From positions 93,036,501-93,100,500 of the forward strand of contig CM056743.1 of NCBI GenBank assembly GCA_029851415.1: DNA of 64,000 nt. Direction: 5' to 3'. Below, piece after piece: positions 10,860 through 21,609 of the stretch; position 1 is the first letter of the stretch, and each line of letters begins with the position of its first letter. The stretch is from Eretmocerus hayati. Taxonomy: Eukaryota > Arthropoda > Insecta > Hymenoptera > Aphelinidae. Position numbers and translations under genes: made by a program. The notes beneath the pieces are model-generated. The model ran no database searches and was not told the DNA's origin. It saw only the letters and a list, made by a program, of their open reading frames with translations.

Positions 10860-11120
10860 ACTTAGAAACAATTTTTTTCTCGCGAAAACATCCGTGAGTA
10901 GACTCGGGCGAGTGAATTATACGATACAAGAGCTGCGATTCAACATCGCTACGGACGTCGTGGGATACAAGTAAAGAGTGGACCAACCAGCCACCTATCA
11001 ACATCAGGTGAAGACTAGCAGCCGCACAACATCCAGGCAGCGTATCCCACCCGCCAACATCAGGGCGACGCACCGTAGCATCCAACGAGTATCTACGCAG
11101 AACGAAAATCCCAGGAGGGA

Positions 11121-11170
11121 ATGTACGCAGTGATCATCGCTATCACCATCGCCCTCCGAGCTGCGTCGCA
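11121..11170 (+). CDS. env: env exon 1 (signal peptide), spliced leader exon
   Basis: An ATG at 11121 opens a short hydrophobic reading frame (MYAVIIAITIALRAAS). A consensus 5' splice site GTAAGT follows at 11171. A pyrimidine-poor acceptor ending TTACAG lies at 18929-18934, just upstream of the env body. Codon phase is compatible: exon 1 leaves two bases of a codon and the env frame is completed by the first base after the acceptor. The hydrophobic stretch has the length and small-residue end of a signal peptide. This agrees with the spliced subgenomic env RNA of insect errantiviruses. The splice is inferred, not observed. Confidence 0.65.
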
Positions 11171-11236
11171 GTAAGTCTAATCTAATAGGTCTCACTATCG
11201 AATTTCTCTCTTCCAAGTCCCCAAGTCTCTTGAAAA

Positions 11237-13090
11237 ATGTTTGGAAAAGTAAAAGCATTCGTTAAAGCAAAATCTGCAACGGACTTACGCAGAAGAAATA
11301 GTAGAGATTCAACGAGAGACGTGAGGGCGGAAGAGAACCCCCAAGACTTATTGCCTGTGAACAATGAACTGAGTGACATAGAGTCCGAAAACCTTCGAAC
11401 AGAATTTGACGATACAGAGATACAAGAATTACTATCACACGAACAAGCACACGACACTAACACACCCAGGGAAGATTAAGCACGTCCGCGGTCAAATCAG
11501 TCGGGACACAGTTTTAGTGATACGTTGAAAGCAATGTTCCAATACGTTCGAGATACCAATGAAAATCTCCAGTCACAGATAGATGGAATGTTCCAAATAC
11601 TCCGAAACGGTAGCAGAGCAAATAGCCCCATACCGCCACGGAACATTATCCCGGAACGCGATCAGACCCCAGAAAGACACACACAAAATCGAACGAAATC
11701 GTGTAGACCGAGCAACGGAAATAATGCGCGGAATAATACACCCGATTTATCACAATATAGACCGGGACACATACCGCCACACTATCCAACAGATTTGGGC
11801 TACAATCAAAATCAAAATGATACTTCATTTAATAGCAACCGAAAGCCAATTTTTCACTCATCCCCGATGAGACCACAAAACACAAGCGACCGGGACCAGC
11901 ACTACGATCAGATGAACACGCAGAATATAAACCACTCACACCAGAGACAATACAGACAGACAGACCCACCGGATACGACTTGGATCGCACACCAACCGAT
12001 AGCAAATTCAGAATATAGACGACTGACGGAAGATGAAAAGAAAGACTTGATTAGAATACCGGAATTCGATGGATCACCGTTAACGTTAACAAGTTATATG
12101 AGTAGAGTCAGACGGTTGGTACCAAAAAACCTGTGTGAGGATGACCAAAGATATATACTAGACCGAATTCAAGACAGACTGAAAGGAAACGCCAGGACGG
12201 ACTTTTACAATAAATTTGAGGATTTTAGAACAGTGGAAGACTTATTGAACGCAATTTTTGAAAGGTATAGGGTCGTAGAATCTCCGGACAATATTATTTT
12301 CGAAATAAGAACCTTGAGCGTGAAAACCAACGAAGAGCCGGAAGATTTGCAAAGAAGAATACGAACGTTAGCCGATCGATATGAAATTATGATGGAACTC
12401 GCGTTAGACGATGATGAGAGCGTAAGAGAGGTTAGAAGGAAAGACGTGGAAAAAGCGGCTAAGGACAGATTTTTGTATCTACTAGACGATAGAATCAGAA
12501 CGGAAGTAATGATACAGAAACCGAGAACATTGAGAGAAGCCGGAATATACGCGATTGAGGCGAGGAATAAATATAAACAAAACGAAATGTACGCGAGAAC
12601 GTCAAATCAAGCAAGCATACTAAGGACGGAAACAGAACCACGGACAGAAACACACACGAATCAACGAACAAATACACAGACACATACACACACAAATGCA
12701 CAGAGAAATCCACGACACAACAGTCATAATTATGATCGAAGGTTCAATCAGAATCGACAGAACGCGAACAGATTACTATGTCGAGTGTGCAATGAAAGTG
12801 GTCATTTTGCGAGATATTGCCCAAAGAGGGTAGAGTGTGCATACTGCAAGAAGGGATTTCACCCAGTATGCCTATGCTCACGTTTGATGGAGGATTTTGC
12901 TACAGAGAAAATATCACGCGAAGAGTTCTTAAAGTTCAGAGGCAATAGGGCGAAGGGAGGAAATGAGAGATCGGATAGCAGCGACAGCAGAAATACCGGA
13001 GCGAGAGGTGATAGGTCGGAAAATTCCCAAGATGCCGGGCAACCGCAGGGAAACCAGGGTCAAAATGAACAGGGTCGTTTGAACCAATAG
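11237..13090 (+). CDS. gag: Gag polyprotein, with an in-frame TAA at 11477-11479
   Basis: An ATG at 11237 starts a frame that runs to 13090 (about 617 codons) with a single TAA at 11477-11479. The same frame reopens and has an ATG at 11534. N-terminal residues are charged and probably coiled. Residues about 260-460 form the helical capsid-like region (IPEFDGSPLTLTSYMSRVRR, YILDRIQDRLKG). After a Thr/Gln/His-rich linker come a CCHC knuckle (CRVCNESGHFARYC) and a second Cys-rich motif (CAYCKKGFHPVCLC). Gag is the structural protein and packages genomic RNA. The TAA either disables this copy or divides gag into two ORFs. Pol follows in the -1 frame with a 22-base overlap. Confidence 0.85.
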
Positions 13091-13179
13091 ACTGCTCGCC
13101 GGCAACCTCAGGCGACGAGCAGCTCAAAGAAATCGAGAGTAGAAAGAAAAATGAAAAGAGAATCGTTTCAATAAGGTGT

Positions 13180-16100
13180 TTGAAAACGGGAAGATGCCCA
13201 CCAGTAGTAACAATTTTTAGCGATGAAATAAAGTGTACGCGCGCAAGATTTTATGTGGATTCAGGAGCCGATATATGTATAATCAAAGAGAGCAAAGTTT
13301 ACCCTCGAATTCAAATAGACAGAGAAGAAACGGTTTCAATCACGGGCGTAACAAATGGAAAAGTCGAGTCTTTGGGGAAAATAATGATGAAGATGAATGG
13401 TTCGGACGCAGAGGTCCATATTGTGCCGAATGAATTTCCTGTAAAAACTGATGGCCTTATAGGTTGGGACTTTCTTACGAAGCACGGAGCAATAGTAGAC
13501 GCGAGAGAAAAATGTCTACGGATAAATAAATATGAAATTCCCTTTGATTCTGAAGAAAAAATCCATTTGCCAGTAGGAACCACAAGTATTATTCGAGTAA
13601 AAGTGAACAATAGTGAGAAAGTCGGATGGGTGCCATTGAAAAAATTAGCACCAGGAGTTCTTTTTGGAAATTTTGTAGCAGAAAATCACGATGGTTATAC
13701 ATATGCGGAAATTTTGAATTTAAGTAGCAATGCAATAGAAATTCCAGAGCCGTGTGTTGAAATACTACCTTGCGAAACGATTCTCCCTCATGAAAAATTT
13801 GCTGGTGAGGTCAGCAAGAAGCGAGAAAAGAACTGCGTAGTCCGCAAAATGGAAATGCGCAGGAAACTAAATGCTGAGTCGGAGCAGCAACCGAAAATTG
13901 TGCATACGCGGCAGGAAACCGAAGAACGCGTTGAGAAATTGATGAAACTTGTAGACGTCGAAGGTTGCACAGATGAGGAAATCGCGCATGTACGACGTTT
14001 GCTGAGTATCAACCCCTGGAGATTTGCTCTTGATGGAGAACCTTTAACGACTACGAACATTCTCAAACATAAAATCAAATTAAAAACAGACAAGCTTATC
14101 GAATGCAAGAGATACTGGGTACCGCCTAAATTACAGAAGATCGTGCAGGAAGAGATAGATGAATTACTAGATTTAGGCATAATAGAGCACTCCAGGACTC
14201 CATACTCAGCAAACTGTTGGGTTGTGCCTAAACCTCCCGACAAGAACGGCAACAAACGGTGGCGATTCGTGACAGACTTTCGAAAATTGAATGAACAGAC
14301 AGTAGGGACTTCACAACCTATCCCGTCGACGCCGGACATCCTAGAAAAACTCGCGAGCGCGAAATACATCACGGTATGCGATTTGAAATCGGGATTTTTC
14401 CAAGTAGCCATGGATAAGGAGAGCGCTGATCATACAGGGTTCGCTGGGCCTGCCGGAAACTACCGTTACCTAAAAATGGGGATGGGTCTCGCCGGAAGTC
14501 CAGATACCTTCATGGAAATGATGTACCGGGCGTTCGCCGGATTAACGCCGGATCAGGTCCTTATTTACTTAGACGATATGATGATTTTTGCGAATTCACT
14601 CGAAGAGCATGAAAGTAAATTCCGGAGATTCATAGAGAGGATCGAAGAAGCAAATTTATTAATTGAACCGAAGAAATGTCAATTTTTGAAAAGAGAGGCG
14701 CGAGTACTCGGACATATAGTGGGCGGCGGAAGCCTCAAACCGAATCCGGATAAGATAGAAGCATGCCGCAAATACCCAGTACCAACTACAGTGCGGAAAG
14801 TCAAAGAATCCCTAGGATTCGTAGGATACTACCGCCGGTTCATTCATAAATTCGCGGAAATGGCTCACCCACTCACGCAACTCACGCGAAACGGTACCGA
14901 ATGGAGATGGGGTCCGGGACAACAGACAGCATTCGAGAAACTCCGAGATGCATTGTGTAGCGAGCCAATCTTAGCAGCACCTGACGAATCTAAGCCGTAT
15001 TGGGTACACAGTGACGCATCGGACCATTCGGTGGGGGCAATTTTGGCCCAGGGTGAACCTGGGAAGGATAGGCCCATTTGCTATACTTCAAAGCCAATGA
15101 AGGGCGCGCAACTAAGGTACAGCACGTATGATAAAGAAATGCTCGCAATTTGCCATGCGATTGACAAGTTTCGACCGTACTTATGGGGAAAACGCTTCAC
15201 AGTTGTAACAGACCACGAAAACCTTCGTTTTTTCCACACGGCAAAAAGGGATGACTCACAGATTAACAGGCTTAAGGCAGCCCTACAAGGGTATGACTTC
15301 CGGATCATATTTCGCAGAGGGAAGGACAACGTAGCCGACGCGCTTTCACGCAACCCGATACTACGCGAAGGCGAGGTAGATTTATCACAGAAATCGCGCG
15401 ACGAATTGTACCGAATCGCGGACCAACAAGAGAAAGATGACCCAAGCTGTAGAGAAGACAACCCACCAGGCCGTATCTTTATGCTGCAATCGCTATTTGA
15501 AGAAGACGGAGTCGACGCGTCGGATTCAGACCAGGCGAGCGGATATGAAGAGAGCGAGAGTGAGGACGTCGGATCGGATGATGAATTGTTTAGGGTATTT
15601 CCGATGCGAGCAGTTCGGAAAGAACGAATCGATGGGAAAAGGAAATCGAAGGTAACGCGATCTAGTTCGGAAGAATCAGAAGGTCAACAAACAAGAAAGA
15701 AAAACTGCGCCGAGAGTTCAGAGGGCTCAGACGATGAGTGGACCGAGAGCAGGAAAGGACGTGTAAAAGTCAAACGATCGCGAAGAATAAGAGGTAAGGG
15801 ACCGCAGCGCAGACACAGTGACCCGGAAATCGAAACATCAGGAATTCTGAGTCAAGCAAGATTCAAAGATGAGCTCGCGTACATGACGAAAGAAACTAAT
15901 TGGCAAAAGAATATAGTCAGTTCCAGCACTCCAGAGAAAAACAAGCCATGCCGCATGCAAGCAGGAAAATTTCCGCTGCGTCAGCACACGCTCAATCCAG
16001 TGCAGCAGTCGTTCCAACCACCGACTCCAAGCGGCTCAAATGACGCATCTCTGGGGAACGAGACACCGTCTGATCATCAAGAATATCTGGCAGCAGCAAC

Positions 16101-17334
16101 GGAGCAGAGGGATGAGGCAGCACGAGCAACTTCACCAGCTTTACAAATTGCACCTGTGGATAAGTCGTTTACAATTACTAATGAATCACAAAATTCATCT
16201 TCAAGAGTAAACATTGATATAAATTCAATCATGGACCAAACTGATTTCGGTAGAATGAGTCACGAGAGAGAAGAAGTACCGAATCAGCCCGATATCAGGG
16301 AAATGTCCGGAGAAGTTCGAATCCCAGGTATATTTCAAAATGACAAGAATTTATATTGGAGGCAAACGACGCGCGACGGGAAAGACGCGACGCTACTAGA
16401 CATTCACGACGCGAGTACAGAGTCATCCGATGAATCCGTTTCGAATAACATACTGAACGATCGGGTAGGTAGTCAGGAATACCTGTACGACGAGTCACCA
16501 TCAGGGCAAACAAACCCTGTCGAAATTCAACCGACTGCCGAAACCGAACCCGAATTGGCAAACAGACCAGATCCGCGAACAACAACACAAAACGAACATA
16601 GTTACGCGAGAGAAACGGATGAGCAAATGGAAATTGAGAAAATCAACGATTTTCCGATGAATTACACGATACAATCGGGATGCGCGGAACCCGACGCCGT
16701 ACTAGACCACTTCACGGGTATCCCCACCCTTCCGCAGGGAAACTGTCTGTTTTGGACGTTTATTCACCTGGAAAACTTAGACACCACGGCCCTAGTTCTC
16801 AGAGATATTCTAAGAGAGTCGGATATGATAGAATTTTGCGCGGTGCCGAAGGACGCGAAAAGAATCTTAGAGTCTCGGAATGAATACGGCGAGGATAATT
16901 GTATCCGGGTCTTTGCCGAACATTATAATGTAAAAGTATGCGTACACAACCTCAAGGCCGATGGTAGAGTAGAGTTTTATCACTTCAGAGGAAACGAACC
17001 CGGGAGATTTATACATCTACACTTAGACGGAGCTAAACGACATTATACACCACTCGTCCAACGCAGAAGCAACGGGAACGCGCCGGGAAACTCGGAAAAT
17101 CCTCATTTAGACAATTTTGAACCGGAAGATACGGACGCGCACCAGAGCGAGAGAAATCATGATTCCCCGAACACGAGTGCATCAGCGCTGAGTAGACTGA
17201 ACACAAACGTAAATAGGTCAATGGGCCTAGCTGAGTCATCAGAAGACGATGAGCAAGACGATCCACAGGTAAGGCCTCGCGCTCACACTCACGCGCTGGA
17301 AGAGTGCTTGGTCAGCAACGCACGGCCACCGTGA
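13180..17334 (+). CDS. pol: Pol, first part: protease, reverse transcriptase, RNase H, OTU-like domain
   Basis: The frame is open from 13069 (overlapping the end of gag, -1 relative to it) to a TGA at 17332-17334. There is no ATG at the head, so expression by frameshift or re-initiation is likely; I see no canonical XXXYYYZ heptamer in the overlap. In order: aspartic protease (FYVDSGAD, residue about 25), RT with YLDDMMIF (about 463-470), RNase H (HSDASDHSVG about 609, DALSRNP about 720), and an acidic Ser/Glu-rich spacer (about 730-1170). An OTU-like domain follows (QGNCLFWTF about 1186, HYTPLVQ about 1288). OTU enzymes are cysteine proteases that usually remove ubiquitin; here Cys and His are both kept. 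After the TGA the same frame continues as the second part. Confidence 0.9.
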   Translation: MKTGRCPPVVTIFSDEIKCTRARFYVDSGADICIIKESKVYPRIQIDREETVSITGVTNGKVESLGKIMMKMNGSDAEVHIVPNEFPVKTDGLIGWDFLTKHGAIVDAREKCLRINKYEIPFDSEEKIHLPVGTTSIIRVKVNNSEKVGWVPLKKLAPGVLFGNFVAENHDGYTYAEILNLSSNAIEIPEPCVEILPCETILPHEKFAGEVSKKREKNCVVRKMEMRRKLNAESEQQPKIVHTRQETEERVEKLMKLVDVEGCTDEEIAHVRRLLSINPWRFALDGEPLTTTNILKHKIKLKTDKLIECKRYWVPPKLQKIVQEEIDELLDLGIIEHSRTPYSANCWVVPKPPDKNGNKRWRFVTDFRKLNEQTVGTSQPIPSTPDILEKLASAKYITVCDLKSGFFQVAMDKESADHTGFAGPAGNYRYLKMGMGLAGSPDTFMEMMYRAFAGLTPDQVLIYLDDMMIFANSLEEHESKFRRFIERIEEANLLIEPKKCQFLKREARVLGHIVGGGSLKPNPDKIEACRKYPVPTTVRKVKESLGFVGYYRRFIHKFAEMAHPLTQLTRNGTEWRWGPGQQTAFEKLRDALCSEPILAAPDESKPYWVHSDASDHSVGAILAQGEPGKDRPICYTSKPMKGAQLRYSTYDKEMLAICHAIDKFRPYLWGKRFTVVTDHENLRFFHTAKRDDSQINRLKAALQGYDFRIIFRRGKDNVADALSRNPILREGEVDLSQKSRDELYRIADQQEKDDPSCREDNPPGRIFMLQSLFEEDGVDASDSDQASGYEESESEDVGSDDELFRVFPMRAVRKERIDGKRKSKVTRSSSEESEGQQTRKKNCAESSEGSDDEWTESRKGRVKVKRSRRIRGKGPQRRHSDPEIETSGILSQARFKDELAYMTKETNWQKNIVSSSTPEKNKPCRMQAGKFPLRQHTLNPVQQSFQPPTPSGSNDASLGNETPSDHQEYLAAATEQRDEAARATSPALQIAPVDKSFTITNESQNSSSRVNIDINSIMDQTDFGRMSHEREEVPNQPDIREMSGEVRIPGIFQNDKNLYWRQTTRDGKDATLLDIHDASTESSDESVSNNILNDRVGSQEYLYDESPSGQTNPVEIQPTAETEPELANRPDPRTTTQNEHSYARETDEQMEIEKINDFPMNYTIQSGCAEPDAVLDHFTGIPTLPQGNCLFWTFIHLENLDTTALVLRDILRESDMIEFCAVPKDAKRILESRNEYGEDNCIRVFAEHYNVKVCVHNLKADGRVEFYHFRGNEPGRFIHLHLDGAKRHYTPLVQRRSNGNAPGNSENPHLDNFEPEDTDAHQSERNHDSPNTSASALSRLNTNVNRSMGLAESSEDDEQDDPQVRPRAHTHALEECLVSNARPP
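16680..17073 (+). other. OTU-like cysteine-protease domain inside pol
   Basis: Within pol, PQGNCLFWTF fits the OTU catalytic-cysteine block (usually DGNCLF, here QGNCLF). It is followed by a YGEDNCIRVFAEHYNVKVCV strand block, FIHLHLDG, and the histidine block HYTPLV. Spacing between Cys and His is about 100 residues, as in compact viral OTUs. The first Asp of the usual DG-C box is Gln. The placement after RNase H is unusual. It may process the polyprotein or act on host ubiquitin; neither is shown by sequence. Confidence 0.7.
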
Positions 17335-18891
17335 GAAAAGCCACCATGGGCCACAGCGGAAGGGGAGGAGCCCGCGCCGTTCATACGAATAGAAAAGGTA
17401 CGGTACCATCCGTTCAAGTACAGAGAGAACATCTTGTATATTACAAGTTTAGAGCCAGTCCTGGGAACAGAGGTAATTCAATCGTTAGTCGGGAGAAAAT
17501 TTATCGATCCAAGCAAGTTCACGGAAATAATTTCAATTGGCCACATCACATCATCAAAACGTAAAGACGAACACATTCTCGGCCTATGCATGAGAGACCA
17601 CGCGGATGGGGATATCAGGAAAACCGATATGGAAAAGGCTGTAAAAGAATTACGGGAATTTGTGTCGGAACACCGGATAAGATCATTGGGAATAATAAGG
17701 GATCTCATGATAATGTCGAGTCGCGAATGGGAGAAATTTATTGGAGTTTTTGAAAATTGCTTTGCGGGTTTTCCCATTACAGTAGTACTGTTTCAAGACA
17801 ATATCTCGGTTCCACCGGTGGAAGACAGATTCAGACTGATAAGGGAATACCACACGTCAGCACTAGGCGCGCACAACGGCATCAATAAAACTTGCAAGAA
17901 AATTCAGAGTCAATATTACTGGCAACACATGAGAACCGAAATTCATAAATTTGTAGAAGCCTGTCCGGATTGCGCAATCAACAAATTAGTCAGAGTAAAA
18001 ACACGTCTACCATTAATGATAACGGACACGCCAACAATGCCATTTCAAAAAATTTCAATCGATTACTATGGTCCATTAGAGGAAACGGAAGCAGGTTATA
18101 AATACGTACTGACTGTTCAAGACTGTCTTACACGATTCGTAATCCTGATTCCAGTGAAAAACGCGACGGCGGAAGAGACAGCTCGGGCATTAGTAGATAA
18201 AGTCATCTCAGTATACGGGACACCGGGCGCGATTCTATCGGACAATGGTACACATTTTATTAACAGATTGATGCAAAATTTGGCTAAAATTTTCCGAATA
18301 GAGTCTTTCAGAATCACTCCTCATCATCCGCAGGGAAATGGCATGATAGAAAGAATGCACCACACAATAACAGAGTACATGAAAGCATTTATAAACGAAC
18401 ACGAAAATTGGGACACTCTGTTGCCATTATGCATGCACGCCTATAATATCACGCCATACGATAGCACGGGCTATCCACCACACCTGTTGGTATTCGGCCA
18501 AAAAGCGCGAACCCCGTCAAGTTTCCCGCCACGGGAAAAACTAGCAACTTACGACGACTATATTCAGGATTTAGTGAAAGACCCATCAGAGTTGCAAAGA
18601 CTGGCAATGTTTAATTCGATTCAGAGTCGCTACCGCAGTAAATTTTATTACGATAAGAAACTAAAGAATATGCAATTCCGAGAAGGTGAGATGGTGGCAC
18701 TGCTGAACGACACACGAAAGGGTAAATTCGACAAGCAATATACGGGACCGTATGAAATAATAGGCGTGGACCAAGTGAAGAAAGATGTTAAAATCCAGAT
18801 GGGGGACAAGATAAAAATTGTTCACATCGACAAGATAAAAAGATGGTGCTCGACTATGGATCCGCCGCAACAAGAGGAAAATCTCGAATAA
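17335..18891 (+). CDS. pol: Pol, second part: macro-like domain and integrase
   Basis: Same frame as the first pol part, separated by the TGA at 17332-17334. The first about 160 codons include ENILYITSLEP and then MEKAVKELREFVSEHRIRSL, W-EKFIGVFENCF and ITVVLF. These resemble the second half of the macro-like domains I recall from some insect Gypsy pols, but the glycine-rich ligand loop is missing. Integrase follows: an HHCC zinc domain (EYHTSALGAHNG to CPDCA), and the DDE core with SIDYYGPL (about 18058), SDNGTHF (about 18238) and NGMIERMHH (about 18340). A GPY-type C-terminal module (YTGPYEI) ends it. It inserts element cDNA. It runs to a TAA at 18889-18891. Confidence 0.88.
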   Translation, partial: EKPPWATAEGEEPAPFIRIEKVRYHPFKYRENILYITSLEPVLGTEVIQSLVGRKFIDPSKFTEIISIGHITSSKRKDEHILGLCMRDHADGDIRKTDMEKAVKELREFVSEHRIRSLGIIRDLMIMSSREWEKFIGVFENCFAGFPITVVLFQDNISVPPVEDRFRLIREYHTSALGAHNGINKTCKKIQSQYYWQHMRTEIHKFVEACPDCAINKLVRVKTRLPLMITDTPTMPFQKISIDYYGPLEETEAGYKYVLTVQDCLTRFVILIPVKNATAEETARALVDKVISVYGTPGAILSDNGTHFINRLMQNLAKIFRIESFRITPHHPQGNGMIERMHHTITEYMKAFINEHENWDTLLPLCMHAYNITPYDSTGYPPHLLVFGQKARTPSSFPPREKLATYDDYIQDLVKDPSELQRLAMFNSIQSRYRSKFYYDKKLKNMQFREGEMVALLNDTRKGKFDKQYTGPYEIIGVDQVKKDVKIQMGDKIKIVHIDKIKRWCSTMDPPQQEENLE

Positions 18892-18934
18892 GATTTGCGC
18901 ATATAATAATAAAGAAAATTTCATAAACTTACAG

Positions 18935-20894
18935 GCCGGTACCCAAAGATGAGCGACCCCGCTACATCACAAGGCTGGAGCATGCGCCAGGGGTTGTGTT
19001 GGAAAAGATCGCACCACTTGCTGCAACCACAATCGACTGGAGAATAATTCAAAAGCTGGACCTTCAATAGTTCAGCAACACGGAGGAAACCCTCGAACAA
19101 TCTTGGAGGAACATCATCAGAATATGCAGCGATCCCACACTCAAAGTGCAGCTCTCAAATCTGCACCTCCAGCTGGATGAAGCAAGGATGGACGTCAAAC
19201 GGGTCCTGGACCTAATGAAAAAAACAAAAATTAGTAAAGGCCAGAGACGGAGGCGATCATTACTACCATTCATTGGTAAAGGTAGTAACTATTTATTTGG
19301 TACACTAGACGAAGATACTGAACAAGAACTCAAAAATACTATGGAAATTCAGGCAAATGATACTAGAAAAGTCGCAAAATTATTAGCGAACCAAACAGAA
19401 ATAATAGAAAGCCAATTGGGTAGAGATACTAAAATGTTACAGAAATTACAGGGACAAATGGATCACCTGGCAGCAACAGAAAACGACCTAGTAAAAGAAG
19501 CGGTATTACGTAATGCGGTCAATCTATTGAAAGAAAATATCGTTAATTTGAAAATTGATGTAAACACTTTAGTCGAAATTCTCACCTTTGCAGTACAAGG
19601 AGGGGTCCATCCCAAGTTGCTAGCCCCAGAGATCGTCGAAAACTCCAAGTCACAAATAGAAAATGCTGTACAGGACGCGGCATTTCCACAGGCAGAAGAT
19701 GGCGAACCAATCATAGACCTAGACAAAATTATGGAAATTTCAGTTTCAATATTTAAGGAGAAATTGGTATTTATCATCACGATTCCATTACTAGAATTAT
19801 CAAGATACACTCTATACAAGGCATCTCCTATACCGACGCAACAAATTTTTCAAAATAATTCGGGAGAAGTATTTGGTTATATTTGGCCAAAATGGCCATA
19901 CTTTGGAATAGAAGCGGAGACAAATAAGTACATCTCATTTCATCACGGGGAAATCGACAAGTGCAAACATCTGAGAGATCTGATTATTTGTAAAAATACC
20001 GCACCAGTCCGAGAAATTCCGAGAAATCCACCATGTGAGATCAAAATAGCACTAAATTCTACAATCGAAAATATTACAGACTGCGACGTCAGGTTGATCA
20101 AAATTCACGAAACATTCTGGCTAAAACTTCACGACCCGAACACTTGGATCTATTCTACAGAAGAAGAGGAGCAAATTTTCATTCAGTGCCGTCGGAGCGA
20201 GCACAATACATCACCGCTTGTAGGGATCGGAATCGTCAAGCTTCTACCAGGATGCACGGCCGTAACTCGGAACGCCAGGTTATCCGCGTCAAGAGAAATT
20301 ACGATCAACGCACCATCAATAATATTTCAGAACTATGATCTCAACATACCAAAAATAATCTGGAGCGGCAACAGCAGCAGGGAGTCACACGAAGTACAGC
20401 AGATTCTGGAATCAGAAGTCCTGGAAGACAGCCAAGCAGCAAATTTGGCCCAAGCAGATGCCCTCAAGATGGGTAAGAGCTTGCGAGAAATAATTGATAA
20501 AGCTAGAAACATCGGAAAATACAAAGCAATAGCAGGAAAAATTGAAACAATTGAAAAGAAATTGCCCATAGCAGGAGCCGCATTAATAGGAGGATTAGGA
20601 CTAACATTTATTACATGGAAATTATTCTCGACTATTAGTATCATGCCAATAATTTATCGAATAATATTATTTATACTATGCGCAAGTCAAAACGAAGAGA
20701 ATCCAGAAGAAAAACAAGAAAACATAACACCAACACAGGCAATGCAAGCGCTGGGTGCAATGGCAGCATCGCACGCAATGACAACCAACCCCAGACGCCA
20801 TAGACCAAACGAGGTCACAAGAGCCAAGCAGGAAATCGAGCTGAAGATGTTGGAAGAGCAAGGAATTGTCAAGAAACAGAAGACTAGCAAGTAA
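18935..20894 (+). CDS. env: Env, errantivirus/baculovirus-F-like fusion protein, with in-frame TAG at 19068-19070
   Basis: The body begins just after the acceptor ending at 18934 and runs to 20894 with one in-frame TAG at 19068-19070. Sequence on both sides of the TAG fits the ectodomain start of gypsy-type Env (HAPGVVLEKIAP upstream). A furin-like RRRR site (about 19245-19256) is followed at once by a hydrophobic fusion-peptide-like segment and a long helical region, as in F-type class I fusion proteins. N-glycosylation sequons are frequent. A transmembrane stretch lies at about 20560-20690 with a polar tail of about 60 residues. It would mediate membrane fusion of virus-like particles. The break makes this copy doubtful as a producer of full Env. 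Confidence 0.85.
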
Positions 20895-21609
20895 GAATTA
20901 GTATAGAAATAGTAATTAAGTATTCAGGTAGAGAACATAAATTTAGAGGTAACATAGGAAGTAAAAGTCATGAAATTTTCCCGGCCCTCACACGTGAGTC
21001 ACGTGAAAATTTTACGAAAATGATAACGATACCGATACGAGAAAAGTGAGTGAAAATTTTCCCGGTCCTCACACGCGAACCACGAAAATTTTCAGATGAC
21101 CAATATATTTGCAAAATATAAAGACCACGTGAGCCGCGAAAATTTCAGATGACCAATTTTACATCGAGATAGTATATTACGATAGACGTTACGAGGTACG
21201 AGTGGCAAAGAATATATATGAGCCAAATCAACAGCACATAAAAATGGAAGCGAGAAAGAGCGTTAGATCCACGTAATCATTATGAAAGCTCAGAAAATCA
21301 TTCGAATTAGCACAAGGGAGCTCATTTACAGCTCACACGATCAAAACACGAAAGAAAAGACGATTTTTACGTATCAAAAGTGTTCCATGTTACCCCACCC
21401 ACCATTCCATCTTGCCCCACATACCAGTTCCATCCCGCCCCTAGGCCCCCTATGGGTCGGAAAAATCGGGGAAGATTATATACTAACATGAGAACGTTAG
21501 AGCTATATAACAGGAAAAGAATTTTTCAAAAAAAGTCATTATCCACGAAGCTACCCCAACCCCCCACCACTCCCACCCATCCAAAACCACCCCCGACAAC
21601 TTACAAGGA
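20895..21609 (+). other. Provirus 3' region, proximal part, with repeated LTR-junction motif
   Basis: No gene is seen. CCCGGCCCTCACACG (20982) and CCCGGTCCTCACACG (21061) nearly match GTCCCGGCCTCACACG, which directly abuts the 3' LTR at 25674. Each is followed by a CACGTGAAAATTTT-like segment. From about 21380 the plus strand becomes very C-rich. Confidence 0.6.

Noticed and set aside
10537..10974. 145-codon ORF across the 5' LTR, and its twin at the 3' LTR
   Set aside because: Translation of LTR sequence including TA microsatellite; not a gene.
17304..17564. Frame starting at GCCACCATGG (17346) overlapping the pol stop
   Set aside because: An excellent Kozak match, but the frame is short, lacks a domain, and the pol frame itself continues with recognised motifs.
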